DNA of 64,000 nucleotides from contig NZ_PNOS01000009.1 of assembly GCF_002869745.1 (NCBI RefSeq), positions 46,357-110,356 on the forward strand, written 5' to 3'. How positions within the stretch are numbered: the first letter of the stretch is position 1; each line of letters begins with the position of its first letter. Below the pieces are notes generated by a model that was given only the letters and a program-made list of their open reading frames with translations, ran no database searches and was not told the DNA's origin. The position numbers were made by a program, and so were the translations under genes. This DNA comes from Oceaniglobus roseus. Its GTDB lineage: Bacteria > Pseudomonadota > Alphaproteobacteria > Rhodobacterales > Rhodobacteraceae. Below, in pieces: positions 51,852-61,149 of this stretch.

Positions 51852-52898
51852 ATGACACGCAAACCCGCCCGAGAGTTGCGCCGCGGCTGGACCACGGGCG
51901 CCTGCGCCACCGCCGCGGTGAAGGCGGCGCTGACCCGGCTCTGGACCGGGACGTTCCCCGAACGGGTGTCGATCGTCCTGCCGCGGGGCGAGGTGCCGGA
52001 GTTCGCGCTGGCCCATCGCGACTCGGGGCCGGGCTGGGCCGAGGCGGGAATCGTGAAGGACGCGGGCGACGATCCCGACGTGACCCACGGCTGCCTCGTC
52101 GTCGCCCGCGTCACGGCGTCGCGGGGCGGCGTGACCTTCCGCGGCGGCGCGGGGGTCGGCACCATGACGAAGCCGGGCCTGCCGATCCCCCCCGGAGAGC
52201 CCGCGATCAACCCGGTGCCGCGCCGGATGATGGCGGCGGAGGTCGACGCGCTGGCGGCGGAACTGGGGCGGGCGGCGGACATCGAGATCACGGTGTCGAT
52301 CCCCGGCGGCGCCGAGATCGCGCAGAAGACGTGGAACCCGCGGCTGGGGATCGAGGGCGGGCTGTCGATCCTCGGCACGACCGGCGTGGTGCGCCCCTTC
52401 TCCTGCGCCGCATGGATCGCCTCGATCCACCGCGGCATCGACGTGGCCCGCGCCGCGGGCCTCACCCATGTCGCGGGCTGCACCGGGGCGCAGAGCGAGG
52501 CGGCGGTGCAGAAGCTCCACGGCCTGCCGGACCACGCGATGCTCGACATGGGGGATTTCGTCGGCGGCATGGTCAAGTACCTGGTGCGCCACCCGGTCGC
52601 GCACCTGACGGTGGGAGGCGGGATCGGCAAGCTGACGAAGCTCGCGCAGGGGGCGCGGGACCTCCATTCCTCGCGCAGCCGGGTCGACTTCGCCCGCCTG
52701 GCGCTGCTGTCGGACAATCCGGAGGTTGCAACCGCCACCACGGCGCTCCATGCTCTGACCATCGCCGGACCGCCCCTCGCCAGGGCGGTCGCAGAACAGG
52801 CGAAAAGGGAACTGGAGACGATGGTGGAGGAGACCGGGATAACCGTGGACGTGGTCGTGACCGACCGCGCAGGGCAGATACTGGCCCGGGCGGTCTGA
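51852..52898 (+). CDS. cbiD: Cobalt-precorrin-5B C1-methyltransferase CbiD
   Basis: The 348-residue protein matches CbiD: RRGWTTGACATAAVKAAL, GVGTMTKPGLPIPPGEPAINP, in outline, then ISGFG-equivalent loops and GGGIGKLTKLAQG near residue 255. CbiD methylates C1 of the contracted macrocycle, normally in the anaerobic route. The next gene, cobK, overlaps its stop by one base (TGATG). GAGAAGG precedes the ATG with a short spacer. Confidence 0.93.
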   Translation: MTRKPARELRRGWTTGACATAAVKAALTRLWTGTFPERVSIVLPRGEVPEFALAHRDSGPGWAEAGIVKDAGDDPDVTHGCLVVARVTASRGGVTFRGGAGVGTMTKPGLPIPPGEPAINPVPRRMMAAEVDALAAELGRAADIEITVSIPGGAEIAQKTWNPRLGIEGGLSILGTTGVVRPFSCAAWIASIHRGIDVARAAGLTHVAGCTGAQSEAAVQKLHGLPDHAMLDMGDFVGGMVKYLVRHPVAHLTVGGGIGKLTKLAQGARDLHSSRSRVDFARLALLSDNPEVATATTALHALTIAGPPLARAVAEQAKRELETMVEETGITVDVVVTDRAGQILARAV

Positions 52899-53632
52899 TG
52901 CGCCTGCTGCTGCTCGCGGGAACCATGGAGGCCCGGCAGATCGCCGCGGCCTTCTCCAGCGACAACCGCATCAAGGTCATCGCCTCGCTGGCGGGGGCCA
53001 CGCGCACCCCGCGCGCCCTTGGCGTGCCGACCCGGATCGGCGGCTTCGGCGGGCGCGAGGCCTTCGCCGCCTACCTTGAGCGCGAGCGGATCGGCGCGGT
53101 GCTGGATGCGACCCACCCCTTCGCCGCCGCCATGTCGCACCGCAGCGCCGATGTCTGCCACGAGATGCAGGTGCCCTACATGCAGTTCCTGCGCCCCGCC
53201 TGGATGCCCGGGCGCGGCGATCACTGGACCTTCCTGAACAGCGAGGAGGACGCGGCGCGCCACATCCCCGAGGGCGCGCGGGTGTTCGTCGCCACCGGGC
53301 GGCAGACGCTGGAGCGTTACGGCAACATGCACGGACGCACCTTGATCGTGCGGCTGATCGACAGCGTGCCGGGGCATTTCCCGCTGCCCGAGGGGTATTT
53401 CCTGCCCGGAACGCCCCCCTTCACCGTCGAGGAGGAGGTGGCGCTGTTCCGCCGCCAGGAAATCGACTGGCTCGTGACCAAGAACGCCGGCGGCAACGCG
53501 AGCCGGGCCAAGCTGGACGCGGCGCGCCACCTGGGGCTGCCGGTGGCGATGATCCGCCGGCCGCTCCAGCCCGAGGGGCCGAAGCTCGAGACGATCTCGG
53601 CCGCGCTCTCCTGGGTGCGGCGGCTGCTGTGA
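52898..53632 (+). CDS. cobK: Precorrin-6A reductase CobK/CbiJ
   Basis: This 244-residue NAD(P)H-dependent reductase shows LLLLAGTMEARQIAAAF at the N-terminus, VLDATHPFAAAMS in the first half and WLVTKNAGGNASRAKLDAA near the C-terminus, all standard CobK/CbiJ segments. It reduces the corrin intermediate after C1 methylation, the step directly following CbiD, with which it overlaps. Its stop overlaps the glycosylase GTG (GTGA). Confidence 0.93.
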   Translation: MRLLLLAGTMEARQIAAAFSSDNRIKVIASLAGATRTPRALGVPTRIGGFGGREAFAAYLERERIGAVLDATHPFAAAMSHRSADVCHEMQVPYMQFLRPAWMPGRGDHWTFLNSEEDAARHIPEGARVFVATGRQTLERYGNMHGRTLIVRLIDSVPGHFPLPEGYFLPGTPPFTVEEEVALFRRQEIDWLVTKNAGGNASRAKLDAARHLGLPVAMIRRPLQPEGPKLETISAALSWVRRLL

Positions 53633-54267
53633 GCGGGACCGCCCGTCGGATCATCGACACGCAGGACGACATGGAGGAGGGGATCGCCGCGCTGGCCGTC
53701 GTGGAGCCGGCCTTCGCCCGGATCCGCGCGCTGACCGGGCCCTGGCCGCTCCGGCGGCGGGACGGCGGGTTCGGCGCGCTGGCCTTCGCCATCGTCGGCC
53801 AGCAGGTCAGCGTCGCCTCGGCCGCCGCGGTCTGGGGCCGGGTCAGCGCGGCGGGGCTCGACGATGCGGCGCGGATGGCGGCGGCGACGGGGGACGACCT
53901 CTGGGCCTGCGGGCTGACCCGGCCGAAGCAGGGATACCTGAAGGCGATCGCCGTCTCCGGCTTCGACTACGCCGCGCTCGAGCACATGGAGGACGAGGCG
54001 GTCCTCGCGCGGCTCTGCGAGTTGCCGGGGATCGGCCGCTGGAGCGCCGAGATCTACGCCGCCTTCGCGCTTGGCCGCGCCGACGTGCTGGCCGCGGGCG
54101 ATCTCGCCATGCAGGAGGCGGCGCGGATGCTGTTCGGCCTGCCCGCCCGCCCGAAGGAGGCGGAGCTGCGCGCGCTCGCCGCCCCCTGGTCGCCCTGGCG
54201 CGGCGTTGCGGCGCGGGGGCTTTGGGCCTATTACCAGCACGTCAGATCACGCGAGGGGATGTTGTGA
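53629..54267 (+). CDS. DNA-3-methyladenine glycosylase II (AlkA-like)
   Basis: The 212-residue HhH-GPD protein has IVGQQVSVASAAAVWGR, the hairpin LCELPGIGRWSAEIYAAF (129-146) and catalytic Asp158 in AAGDLAMQEA. There is no iron-sulfur cluster loop, and the residue before the GPD Asp pattern fits monofunctional AlkA-type glycosylases that excise alkylated purines. The GTG start overlaps cobK. Its presence between a corrin reductase and an esterase looks like opportunistic operon membership. Confidence 0.88.
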   Translation: MSGTARRIIDTQDDMEEGIAALAVVEPAFARIRALTGPWPLRRRDGGFGALAFAIVGQQVSVASAAAVWGRVSAAGLDDAARMAAATGDDLWACGLTRPKQGYLKAIAVSGFDYAALEHMEDEAVLARLCELPGIGRWSAEIYAAFALGRADVLAAGDLAMQEAARMLFGLPARPKEAELRALAAPWSPWRGVAARGLWAYYQHVRSREGML

Positions 54268-54941
54268 GCAGAACTCTGGACAGCGGGCGCGCCGGGGCGC
54301 CGAAGGGGCAGGCCGAACGGCTGGTGGTGCTGCTGCACGGCTACGGCGCCGACGGTGCGGACCTCCTGGGCCTGGCCGAGCCGCTGGGCCCGCACCTTCC
54401 CGGCACCGCCTTCCTGGCCCCGAACGCGCCGGAGCGCTGCACGGTCAACCCGATGGGATTCCAGTGGTTTCCGATTCCCTGGATCGACGGGTCGAGCCAG
54501 GAGGAGGCCGAGGCGGGAATGCAGGCGGCGGTCGGCGACCTGAACGCCTGGCTGGCCGCCACGCTGGAGGACGAGGGGATCGGGCCGGAGAGGCTGATCC
54601 TCCTCGGCTTCTCCCAAGGCACGATGATGAGCCTGCACGTCGCCCCGCGCCTCGGTGACGAGATCGCGGGCGTTGTCGGCTTCTCGGGCCGCCTGCTCCA
54701 GCCCGAGCTCCTGGCCGACGAGGTGGTGAGCCGCCCGCCGGTGCTGCTGATCCACGGCGACCAGGACGAGGTGGTGCCGCCCCAGAGCCTGCCCGAGGCG
54801 GCAAGCGCGCTGCAGGAGGCGGGGTTCGACGTCTATGCCCACGTGATGAAGGGCACCGGCCACGGCATCGCGCCGGACGGTCTGTCGGTCGCGCTGGCCT
54901 TCATGCGCGAGCAGCTCGGGCTCGAGGATCAGGCCGGATGA
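54264..54941 (+). CDS. Phospholipase/carboxylesterase family alpha/beta hydrolase
   Basis: The 225-residue protein matches the carboxylesterase II / acyl-protein-thioesterase-like family: LVVLLHGYGADGADLLGLA (oxyanion loop), LLGFSQGTMMSLH with the nucleophilic Ser, IHGDQDEVVPP with the acid, and GTGHGIAPDGL with the His. No signal peptide is seen. The GTG overlaps the glycosylase stop, ending a coupled four-gene run from cbiD. Natural substrates are probably short-chain esters or lysophospholipids. Confidence 0.9.
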   Translation: MSRTLDSGRAGAPKGQAERLVVLLHGYGADGADLLGLAEPLGPHLPGTAFLAPNAPERCTVNPMGFQWFPIPWIDGSSQEEAEAGMQAAVGDLNAWLAATLEDEGIGPERLILLGFSQGTMMSLHVAPRLGDEIAGVVGFSGRLLQPELLADEVVSRPPVLLIHGDQDEVVPPQSLPEAASALQEAGFDVYAHVMKGTGHGIAPDGLSVALAFMREQLGLEDQAG

Positions 54942-55203
54942 GGGCACACCGCGGCGCCTGACCGTTCTTTGGTGCCGCGAACCGCCGTCATCGTTCTGCC
55001 GCCCGGACGGGCGGTGCATCCCGGCAGCGGCGCATGGTCCGTCATGTCCCTGTCATGCGCAGGCGTTACCCCGCACCCGGCGGCGGTCCACAGTTTGTGG
55101 GGCTTGCCACGGGTCCGCCGCCATATATAGTCCTTCCCTGACGGGGCGGCGAACCCGCCCTCGACCGGAACGACGGCAGCGTGTGACGGGAGACGTGACG
55201 ACG

Positions 55204-55788
55204 ATGGACGGTGATTTCAGAACCAGTTTCGTGCGCGAGCCAAGCAGCCTGAAGCATTTCCCGGCCCTTGTCCTGAACGCCGACTACCGCCCGCTCTCCT
55301 ACTATCCGCTGTCGCTCTGGCCCTGGCAGGAGGCGATCAAGGCGGTCTGGCTCGACCGGGTCGAGATCGTCGCCGAGTACGAGAAGTTCGTGCACTCGCC
55401 GACGACCCAGATCCGAATACCGTCGGTGGTGGTGCTGAAGGATTTCGTGAAACCCCAGAAGCGCGTGGCCTTCACGCGCTTCAATCTTTTTCTGAGGGAC
55501 GAATTCTGCTGCCAGTACTGCGGCAGCAAGGGCGACCTGACCTTCGACCACGTCGTGCCCCGCGCCCGCGGCGGCATCACCTCGTGGGAGAACGTCGTCG
55601 CCGCCTGTTCGTCCTGCAACCTGAAGAAGGGCAGCAAGAGCCTGAAGCAGTCGGGCCTGACGCTGAGGAAGCCCGCCCGCCGCCCCGGCGCGGAGGAGCT
55701 GAAGAACCTCGGCCGCCGGTTTCCGCCGAACCACCTGCACGACACCTGGCTCGACTTCCTCTACTGGGACGCGGAACTGGAAGCATGA
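55204..55788 (+). CDS. HNH endonuclease family protein
   Basis: The 194-residue protein has an N-terminal region ALVLNADYRPLSYYPLSLWPW typical of a bacterial HNH subfamily, outlined here, and an HNH module at 101-140: CCQYCGSKG (Cys103, Cys106), LTFDHVVPRARGG (Asp115, His116), SWENVVAACSSCN (Asn130, Cys135, Cys138). The two CxxC pairs hold a structural zinc, and the His-Asn-His set should bind the catalytic metal. The ATG at 55204 is preferred to in-frame GTGs at 55183 and 55195. It is coupled to a cupin gene (ATGA). Cellular role is unknown. Confidence 0.85.
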   Translation: MDGDFRTSFVREPSSLKHFPALVLNADYRPLSYYPLSLWPWQEAIKAVWLDRVEIVAEYEKFVHSPTTQIRIPSVVVLKDFVKPQKRVAFTRFNLFLRDEFCCQYCGSKGDLTFDHVVPRARGGITSWENVVAACSSCNLKKGSKSLKQSGLTLRKPARRPGAEELKNLGRRFPPNHLHDTWLDFLYWDAELEA

Positions 55789-56078
55789 GCCGACCGAAGG
55801 CCGTCGCCACGCCGCTGCTCGAGGACGCGCGCGTCATCGTCACCCGCTTCGACTTCGCGCCGGGGGCGGAGACGGGCTGGCATGTCCACGGTCACGACTA
55901 CGTCATCACCGCGCTGACCGACTGCGCGATGCTGCTGGAGACGCCGGAGGGCGAGCGGACGGCGGAAATTCCGGCCGGTGACGCCTATCGCCGCGACCGG
56001 GGGATCGAGCACAACGTGGTCAACCGCGGCGACGCCCCCATGAGCTTCATCGAGATCGAACTGAAGGATCCCACTTGA
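55785..56078 (+). CDS. Small cupin domain protein
   Basis: The 97-residue single cupin has the first motif GWHVHGHDYVITALTDC and a second motif around YRRDRGIEHNVVNRGD, so a 3-His metal site is plausible. Its ATG overlaps the HNH gene and its stop overlaps the TTG start of the ureohydrolase. It may be a small ligand-binding or regulatory partner of the ureohydrolase; no precise function is recognised. Confidence 0.8.
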   Translation: MSRPKAVATPLLEDARVIVTRFDFAPGAETGWHVHGHDYVITALTDCAMLLETPEGERTAEIPAGDAYRRDRGIEHNVVNRGDAPMSFIEIELKDPT

Positions 56079-57043
56079 CCGACCCGTTCTTCCACCCCGT
56101 CTCGGGGTCCGTCCTGCCGCGCTATGCCGGGATGGCCAGCTTCATGCGCCTGCCGATCCTCGGCCCCGACCACCCCCGCCTAGGCGAGGTGGATGTCGGA
56201 CTCTACGGCATGCCCTGGGACGGGGGCACCTCGAACCGCCCCGGCGCGCGGCACGGCCCGCGGGCGCTGCGGGACGCCTCGACGATGATCCGGGCGCAGA
56301 ACGGGGTGACGGGCGTGCGGCCCTTCGAGACGCTCGCCTGCGCCGATCTCGGCGACGTGGCCTGCAACCCTGTGGACCAGGACGCGGCGCTCGGGGCGAT
56401 CCAGGACTTCGTGGCCGACATGGTGCGGCGCGGGATGCGGCCGCTCGGCGCGGCGGGCGACCACCTGTGCACCCTGCCGGTGCTGCGGGGCCTCGCCCAG
56501 GCGCGGGGCGACGCGCCGAAGCCGGGGCTGGTGCTGCTCGACAGCCACACCGACCTGAACCCGCCCTATTTCGGGTCCGAGACGCTGACCCACGGCAACC
56601 CGTTCCGCCAGGCGGTGGAGGAGGGGCTGATCGACCCGCGCCGCTCGGTCATGATCGGGATGCGCGGCACGATGTACGACGCGGCGGACCGGGAGTTCGG
56701 GGCCGAGCACGGGATCAGCATCGTGCCGATGCACGAGGTCTTCGCCCGCGGCATCCCGGAGGTGGCCGAACAGGCGCGCGGCATCGTCGGCGACGGCCCC
56801 GCCTACCTGTCCTTCGACATCGATTTCGTCGACCCCGCCTTCGCGCCGGGCACGGGGACGCCCGAGGTCGGCGGCCCGACCTCGGCCCAGGCGTTGCAGA
56901 TGGTGCAGGCGCTGGCGGGGCTGGATTTGGTCGGCGCGGACCTGGTGGAGGTGTCGCCGCCCTTCGACGTGGCGGGCCTCACCGCGTGGATGGGCGCCAC
57001 GGTGCTGTTCGAGCTTCTGTGCCTGATGGCGGCCGACGGGTGA
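56075..57043 (+). CDS. Arginase/agmatinase family ureohydrolase
   Basis: The 322-residue binuclear manganese hydrolase has GMPWDGGTSNRPGARHGPRAL, quoted in outline, the ligand sets AGDH (His130), DSHTD (Asp156, His158, Asp160) and SFDIDFVDP (Asp248, Asp250), then APGTGTPEVGGP. The usual GGDHS reads AAGDHL and the usual DAHTD reads DSHTD, mild departures. Candidate substrates are agmatine, guanidinobutyrate or related guanidino acids. TTG start (56075-56077) overlaps the cupin stop as TTGA. It ends the HNH-cupin-ureohydrolase operon. Confidence 0.88.
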   Translation: MTDPFFHPVSGSVLPRYAGMASFMRLPILGPDHPRLGEVDVGLYGMPWDGGTSNRPGARHGPRALRDASTMIRAQNGVTGVRPFETLACADLGDVACNPVDQDAALGAIQDFVADMVRRGMRPLGAAGDHLCTLPVLRGLAQARGDAPKPGLVLLDSHTDLNPPYFGSETLTHGNPFRQAVEEGLIDPRRSVMIGMRGTMYDAADREFGAEHGISIVPMHEVFARGIPEVAEQARGIVGDGPAYLSFDIDFVDPAFAPGTGTPEVGGPTSAQALQMVQALAGLDLVGADLVEVSPPFDVAGLTAWMGATVLFELLCLMAADG

Positions 57044-57202
57044 CGCGCGGCTGACGCCGACGCCCCACCCGCCGTCCCGCAGGGCGGCGCGGCGGGCGCG
57101 GCCTGCCGAAAAGGCGGGCGATTTCCGCGGTCGCAGTTGTGAACATCTCCTGCAATGCTAGACACGGTGCAGGCGGCGGGGTTATCACGCGCCGCAAGGG
57201 CG

Positions 57203-57214
57203 GTTAGCGCTAAC
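57203..57214. promoter_or_regulatory. Palindromic operator upstream of zwf (LacI-family type)
   Basis: GTTAGCGCTAAC is a perfect 12-base palindrome, 35 bases before the zwf ATG. It has the CG-centred form of LacI-family operators. In Rhodobacter a LacI-type regulator, CceR, controls Entner-Doudoroff genes including zwf, pgl and pgi; that this is a CceR site is inferred. Confidence 0.7.
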
Positions 57215-57249
57215 GGCGCGCCGCGGCAGAGCAGACGAGAGGATGCAGC

Positions 57250-58704
57250 ATGGTCTCACGCGTCATTCCGGTCGACCCGTTCGATCTGGTCATCTTCGGC
57301 GGCACCGGCGACCTGGCCCGCCGCAAGATCCTGCCGGGCCTGTTCCGACGCTTCAAGGCCGGGCAGATCCCCGAGGACTCGCGGATCATCGGCGCCTCGC
57401 GCTCGGACCTCAGCGACGACGACTATCGCCGGTTCACGAAGGAGGCGATCGAGGAGTTCATTCCCGAGGACGAGCGGCGCAACAGCCCGCTCGACAAGTT
57501 CCTGGACTGCCTGCATTTCGTGACCATCGACGCGACCGGCGAGGCGGGCTGGCAGCAGCTTTCCGACAAGATGCGCGACAACGTGGTGAACGCCTTCTAC
57601 TTCTCGGTCGCGCCGAGCCTGTTCGGCGCCCTGGCCGAGCGGCTGCACACCTACGGGATCGCGGACGCGAAGACCCGGATCGTCGTGGAAAAGCCCTTCG
57701 GGCGCGACCTGGAAAGCGCCAGGGCGCTGAACGCGACGCTGGCGGAGCACTTCAAGGAAACCCAGATCTACCGGATCGACCACTATCTCGGGAAGGAGAC
57801 GGTGCAGAACCTGATGGCGGTGCGCTTCGCCAACGTGCTGTTCGAGCCGCTGTGGAACGCGCAATACGTCGACCACATCCAGATCACGGTGGCCGAGACG
57901 GTGGGGGTCGGCGGGCGCGGCGCCTATTACGACAAGTCGGGCGCCATGCGGGACATGGTGCAGAACCACCTGATGCAGCTTCTCTGCCTGATCGCCATGG
58001 AGCCGCCGAGCCGCTTCGATCCCGATTCGGTGCGCGACGAGAAGCTGAAGGTGATCCGGGCGCTCGAGCCGGTGCAGCCCTATCACATCGTGCGCGGCCA
58101 GTACGACGCCGAGGGCGACGCGCCGAGCTATCGCCAGGATGCCGAGAACCCGCGCTCGCTGACCGAGAGCTTCATCGCGCTGCGCGTCCACGTCTCGAAC
58201 TGGCGGTGGGCCGGGACGCCCTTCTTCCTGCGCACGGGCAAGCGGCTCAAGGCGCGCACCAGCGAGATCGCGGTGGTGTTCAAGGACGCGCCGCACTCGA
58301 TCTTCGGGCAGGAGGCTGGGACGCACCGCAACATCCTGACGATCCGCCTCCAGCCGAACGAGGGGATGACGCTGGGCGTCACCATCAAGGAGCCGGGACC
58401 GGGCGGCATGCGGCTGATCGACGTGCCGCTCGACATGACCTTCGCCGACGCCCTCCCGCAGGAGGCGGAGGACGTGCACGACGCCTACGAGCGGCTGATC
58501 ATGGACGTGATCCGCGGCAACCAGACCCTGTTCATGCGCGGCGACGAGGTTGAGGCCGCGTGGGCCTGGACCGACCCGATCATCGACGGCTGGGAGAGCC
58601 GCGGCGAGGCGCCGAAGCCCTATGAACCGGGCACCGCGGGCCCGGAGGACGCGATGATGCTGATGATGCGCGAGGGGCGGAAGTGGCGCGAGATCAAGGA
58701 GTGA
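57250..58704 (+). CDS. zwf: Glucose-6-phosphate 1-dehydrogenase
   Basis: The 484-residue enzyme oxidises glucose-6-phosphate to 6-phosphogluconolactone. It has LVIFGGTGDLARRKILPGL (NADP site, from residue 13), VVEKPFG (145-151) and the substrate signature RIDHYLGKE (175-183, with the Asp-His pair), then a C-terminal beta-sheet dimer domain. Length is normal. It leads the zwf-pgl-pgi cluster, with gaps of 92 and 35 bases to the next genes, behind the 12-base palindrome. Confidence 0.97.
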   Translation: MVSRVIPVDPFDLVIFGGTGDLARRKILPGLFRRFKAGQIPEDSRIIGASRSDLSDDDYRRFTKEAIEEFIPEDERRNSPLDKFLDCLHFVTIDATGEAGWQQLSDKMRDNVVNAFYFSVAPSLFGALAERLHTYGIADAKTRIVVEKPFGRDLESARALNATLAEHFKETQIYRIDHYLGKETVQNLMAVRFANVLFEPLWNAQYVDHIQITVAETVGVGGRGAYYDKSGAMRDMVQNHLMQLLCLIAMEPPSRFDPDSVRDEKLKVIRALEPVQPYHIVRGQYDAEGDAPSYRQDAENPRSLTESFIALRVHVSNWRWAGTPFFLRTGKRLKARTSEIAVVFKDAPHSIFGQEAGTHRNILTIRLQPNEGMTLGVTIKEPGPGGMRLIDVPLDMTFADALPQEAEDVHDAYERLIMDVIRGNQTLFMRGDEVEAAWAWTDPIIDGWESRGEAPKPYEPGTAGPEDAMMLMMREGRKWREIKE

Positions 58705-58796
58705 TCGCGGCCCCGCCGGTCGGCGCGTGATCGCCGCATGACTTGCGGACGGCGTCCGTCTGCACGATCTTCCCGGACAGGAAAGCGAGGGCGGAG

Positions 58797-59468
58797 ATGA
58801 AACTGATCGAATACGCCGACAGCGAGATGATGATGATGCAGCTGGCCGACACCATTGCCAGCGAGCTGTCGAACTGCCTGGTGGCCCATCCCTGGGCCTC
58901 GCTCGCCGTGCCGGGGGGCACGACGCCGGGGCCGGTCTTCGACACGCTGGCCGGGGCGAACCTCCAGTGGGACAGGGTCCATGTCATGCTGACCGACGAA
59001 CGCTGGGTGCCCGAGACCTCCGAGCGGTCGAACACGCGCCTCCTGCGCCAGCGGCTGCTGACCGACAGGGCGGCCGCGGCGACCTACGTGCCGCTCTATG
59101 CCGAGGCGGAGACGCCGGAGGAGAAGATCGGGGAGCTGGGCGAGGGGATCGCGGCGGAACTTCCGATCTCGATCCTGCTGCTCGGGATGGGGGCGGACAT
59201 GCACACCGCCTCGCTCTTCCCCGGTGCCGACCGGCTGGAGGAGGCGCTGGCCTCGGATGCGCCCCCGCTGATGGCGATGCGCGGCGGCGGCGCGCCCGAG
59301 CCGCGGATCACCCTGACCGCGCCGGTCCTGAGGGGCGCCATGTCGACCCACATCGTCATCACCGGCGCCGCCAAGCGCGAGGCGCTGGAGCGCGCCCGGA
59401 GCCTTCCCGTTGCCGAGGCGCCGGTGAACGTCGTCCTCGGCGAAGCCACCGTGCACTGGGCCGCCTGA
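58797..59468 (+). CDS. pgl: 6-phosphogluconolactonase
   Basis: The 223-residue protein is the DevB/SOL-type lactonase: [41 protein letters not shown] in outline, and [19 protein letters not shown] with the conserved Gly-Met-Gly-Asp-His pattern. It hydrolyses 6-phosphogluconolactone between zwf and the Entner-Doudoroff dehydratase. The ATG at 58797 has GAGG six bases upstream; an in-frame Met 18 codons earlier is less likely. Confidence 0.94.
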   Translation: MKLIEYADSEMMMMQLADTIASELSNCLVAHPWASLAVPGGTTPGPVFDTLAGANLQWDRVHVMLTDERWVPETSERSNTRLLRQRLLTDRAAAATYVPLYAEAETPEEKIGELGEGIAAELPISILLLGMGADMHTASLFPGADRLEEALASDAPPLMAMRGGGAPEPRITLTAPVLRGAMSTHIVITGAAKREALERARSLPVAEAPVNVVLGEATVHWAA

Positions 59469-59503
59469 GCCCCCCTGTCCCGAACGAACTGCGGAGCCTG
59501 ACC

Positions 59504-61105
59504 ATGTGGAGCGACCTGACCGCCAAAGCCGACGCCGTGAAGGACCGGCGCATCCTCGAGCTGTTCGACGACGCCCGCGCGTCCGACTTCTCGATCGCCG
59601 CGGGCGACCTGCTGTTCGACTATTCCAAGACCAACATCGACGCGGAGACCCGCGACCTGCTGGTGGGCCTGTTCGAAAAGGCGGGCGTCGCCGACAAGCG
59701 CGCGGCCATGTTCTCGGGCAAGCCGATCAACGACACCGAGGGGCGCGCGGTGCTGCACACGGCGCTCAGGAACCTCTCGGGCACGCCGGTCGAGGTCGAC
59801 GGCAAGGACGTGATGCCGGGCGTGCTGGACACGCTGGCCCGCATGGGCAGCTTCGCCGAGGCCGTGCGGAGCGGATCCTTCACCGGGCAGGGGGGAAGGA
59901 TCACCGACGTGGTCAACATCGGCATCGGCGGCTCGGACCTCGGGCCGGTGATGGCGACGCTGGCGCTGGCGCCCTACCACGACGGCCCGCGGGTGCATTA
60001 CGTCAGCAACGTGGACGGCGCCCACATCGCCGACACGCTGTCGGGCCTCGACCCCGAGACGACGCTGGTCATCATCGCCTCGAAGACCTTCACCACCATC
60101 GAGACCATGACCAACGCCGAGATGGCGAAGGCCTGGATGGCGGGCGCGGTGAAGGATCCGGGCGCGCAGTTCGCCGCGCTCTCCACCGCCGCCGACAGGA
60201 CCGCCGCCTTCGGCATCGCCCCCGAGCGGGTGTTCGGCTTCGAGGACTGGGTCGGCGGGCGCTATTCCCTCTGGGGCCCGATCGGCCTGCCGCTGATGCT
60301 GGCTGTGGGCCCCGAGGCGTTCCGCGCCTTCCTCGCCGGGGGCGAGGCGATGGACCTGCACTTCAAGTCCGCGCAACCGCTGGAGAACATGCCCGTCATG
60401 CTGGCGCTGGTCGGGATCTGGCACAACCAGGGTTGCGGCCATGCCACCCGCGCGGTGCTGCCCTACGAGCAGCGGCTGCTGCGCCTGCCCGCCTACCTCC
60501 AGCAGCTCGAGATGGAGAGCAACGGCAAGTCGGTGGCGATGGACGGCACGGACGTGCCGGTGAACACCGGCCCCGTGGTCTGGGGCGAGCCCGGCACCAA
60601 CGGCCAGCACGCCTTCTACCAGCTGATCCACCAGGGCACCCGGGTGGTGCCCTGCGAATTCATGGTCGGCGCCGAGGGGTTCGAGAGCGAACTCGCCCAC
60701 CAGCACACGCTGCTGGTCGCCAACTGCCTCGCCCAGTCCGAGGCGCTGCTGCGGGGACGCACGCTCGATGAGGCGCGGGCGCTGATGGAGAAGAAGGGCT
60801 TCACCGGCGACGAGCTGGAGCGGCAGGCGCGCCACCGGGTCTTCCCCGGCAACCGCCCCTCGACCACGCTGGCCTATCCCAAGCTGACGCCCTTCGTGCT
60901 GGGCCAGATCATCGCGCTCTACGAGCACCGGGTGTTCGTGGAGGGCGCGATTCTCGGCATCAACTCCTACGACCAGTGGGGCGTGGAGCTCGGCAAGGAA
61001 CTGGCGAAGGCGCTGGAGCCGGTCGTGACCGGCGAGGCCGACGGCGCGGGCAAGGACGGCTCGACCCTGGCGCTGGTCGACTACATCCGCCGTCACGCGG
61101 GCTGA
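59504..61105 (+). CDS. pgi: Glucose-6-phosphate isomerase
   Basis: The 533-residue enzyme interconverts glucose-6-phosphate and fructose-6-phosphate. Signature segments: [60 protein letters not shown] (catalytic His region) and [14 protein letters not shown] with the catalytic Lys. Close to the length of the E. coli enzyme (549). It ends the zwf-pgl-pgi cluster and is followed by a hairpin. In an Entner-Doudoroff organism it mainly returns fructose-6-phosphate to glucose-6-phosphate. Confidence 0.97.
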   Translation: MWSDLTAKADAVKDRRILELFDDARASDFSIAAGDLLFDYSKTNIDAETRDLLVGLFEKAGVADKRAAMFSGKPINDTEGRAVLHTALRNLSGTPVEVDGKDVMPGVLDTLARMGSFAEAVRSGSFTGQGGRITDVVNIGIGGSDLGPVMATLALAPYHDGPRVHYVSNVDGAHIADTLSGLDPETTLVIIASKTFTTIETMTNAEMAKAWMAGAVKDPGAQFAALSTAADRTAAFGIAPERVFGFEDWVGGRYSLWGPIGLPLMLAVGPEAFRAFLAGGEAMDLHFKSAQPLENMPVMLALVGIWHNQGCGHATRAVLPYEQRLLRLPAYLQQLEMESNGKSVAMDGTDVPVNTGPVVWGEPGTNGQHAFYQLIHQGTRVVPCEFMVGAEGFESELAHQHTLLVANCLAQSEALLRGRTLDEARALMEKKGFTGDELERQARHRVFPGNRPSTTLAYPKLTPFVLGQIIALYEHRVFVEGAILGINSYDQWGVELGKELAKALEPVVTGEADGAGKDGSTLALVDYIRRHAG

Positions 61106-61127
61106 CGGGCTGAAATCTCCTGCCGGT

Positions 61128-61149
61128 GCGGCGCAGGGGACTGCGCCGC
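61128..61149 (+). terminator. Hairpin terminator candidate after pgi
   Basis: GCGGCGCAG-GGGA-CTGCGCCGC is a perfect 9-base-pair stem with a GGGA loop, 22 bases past the pgi stop; no T-run follows. Confidence 0.6.
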
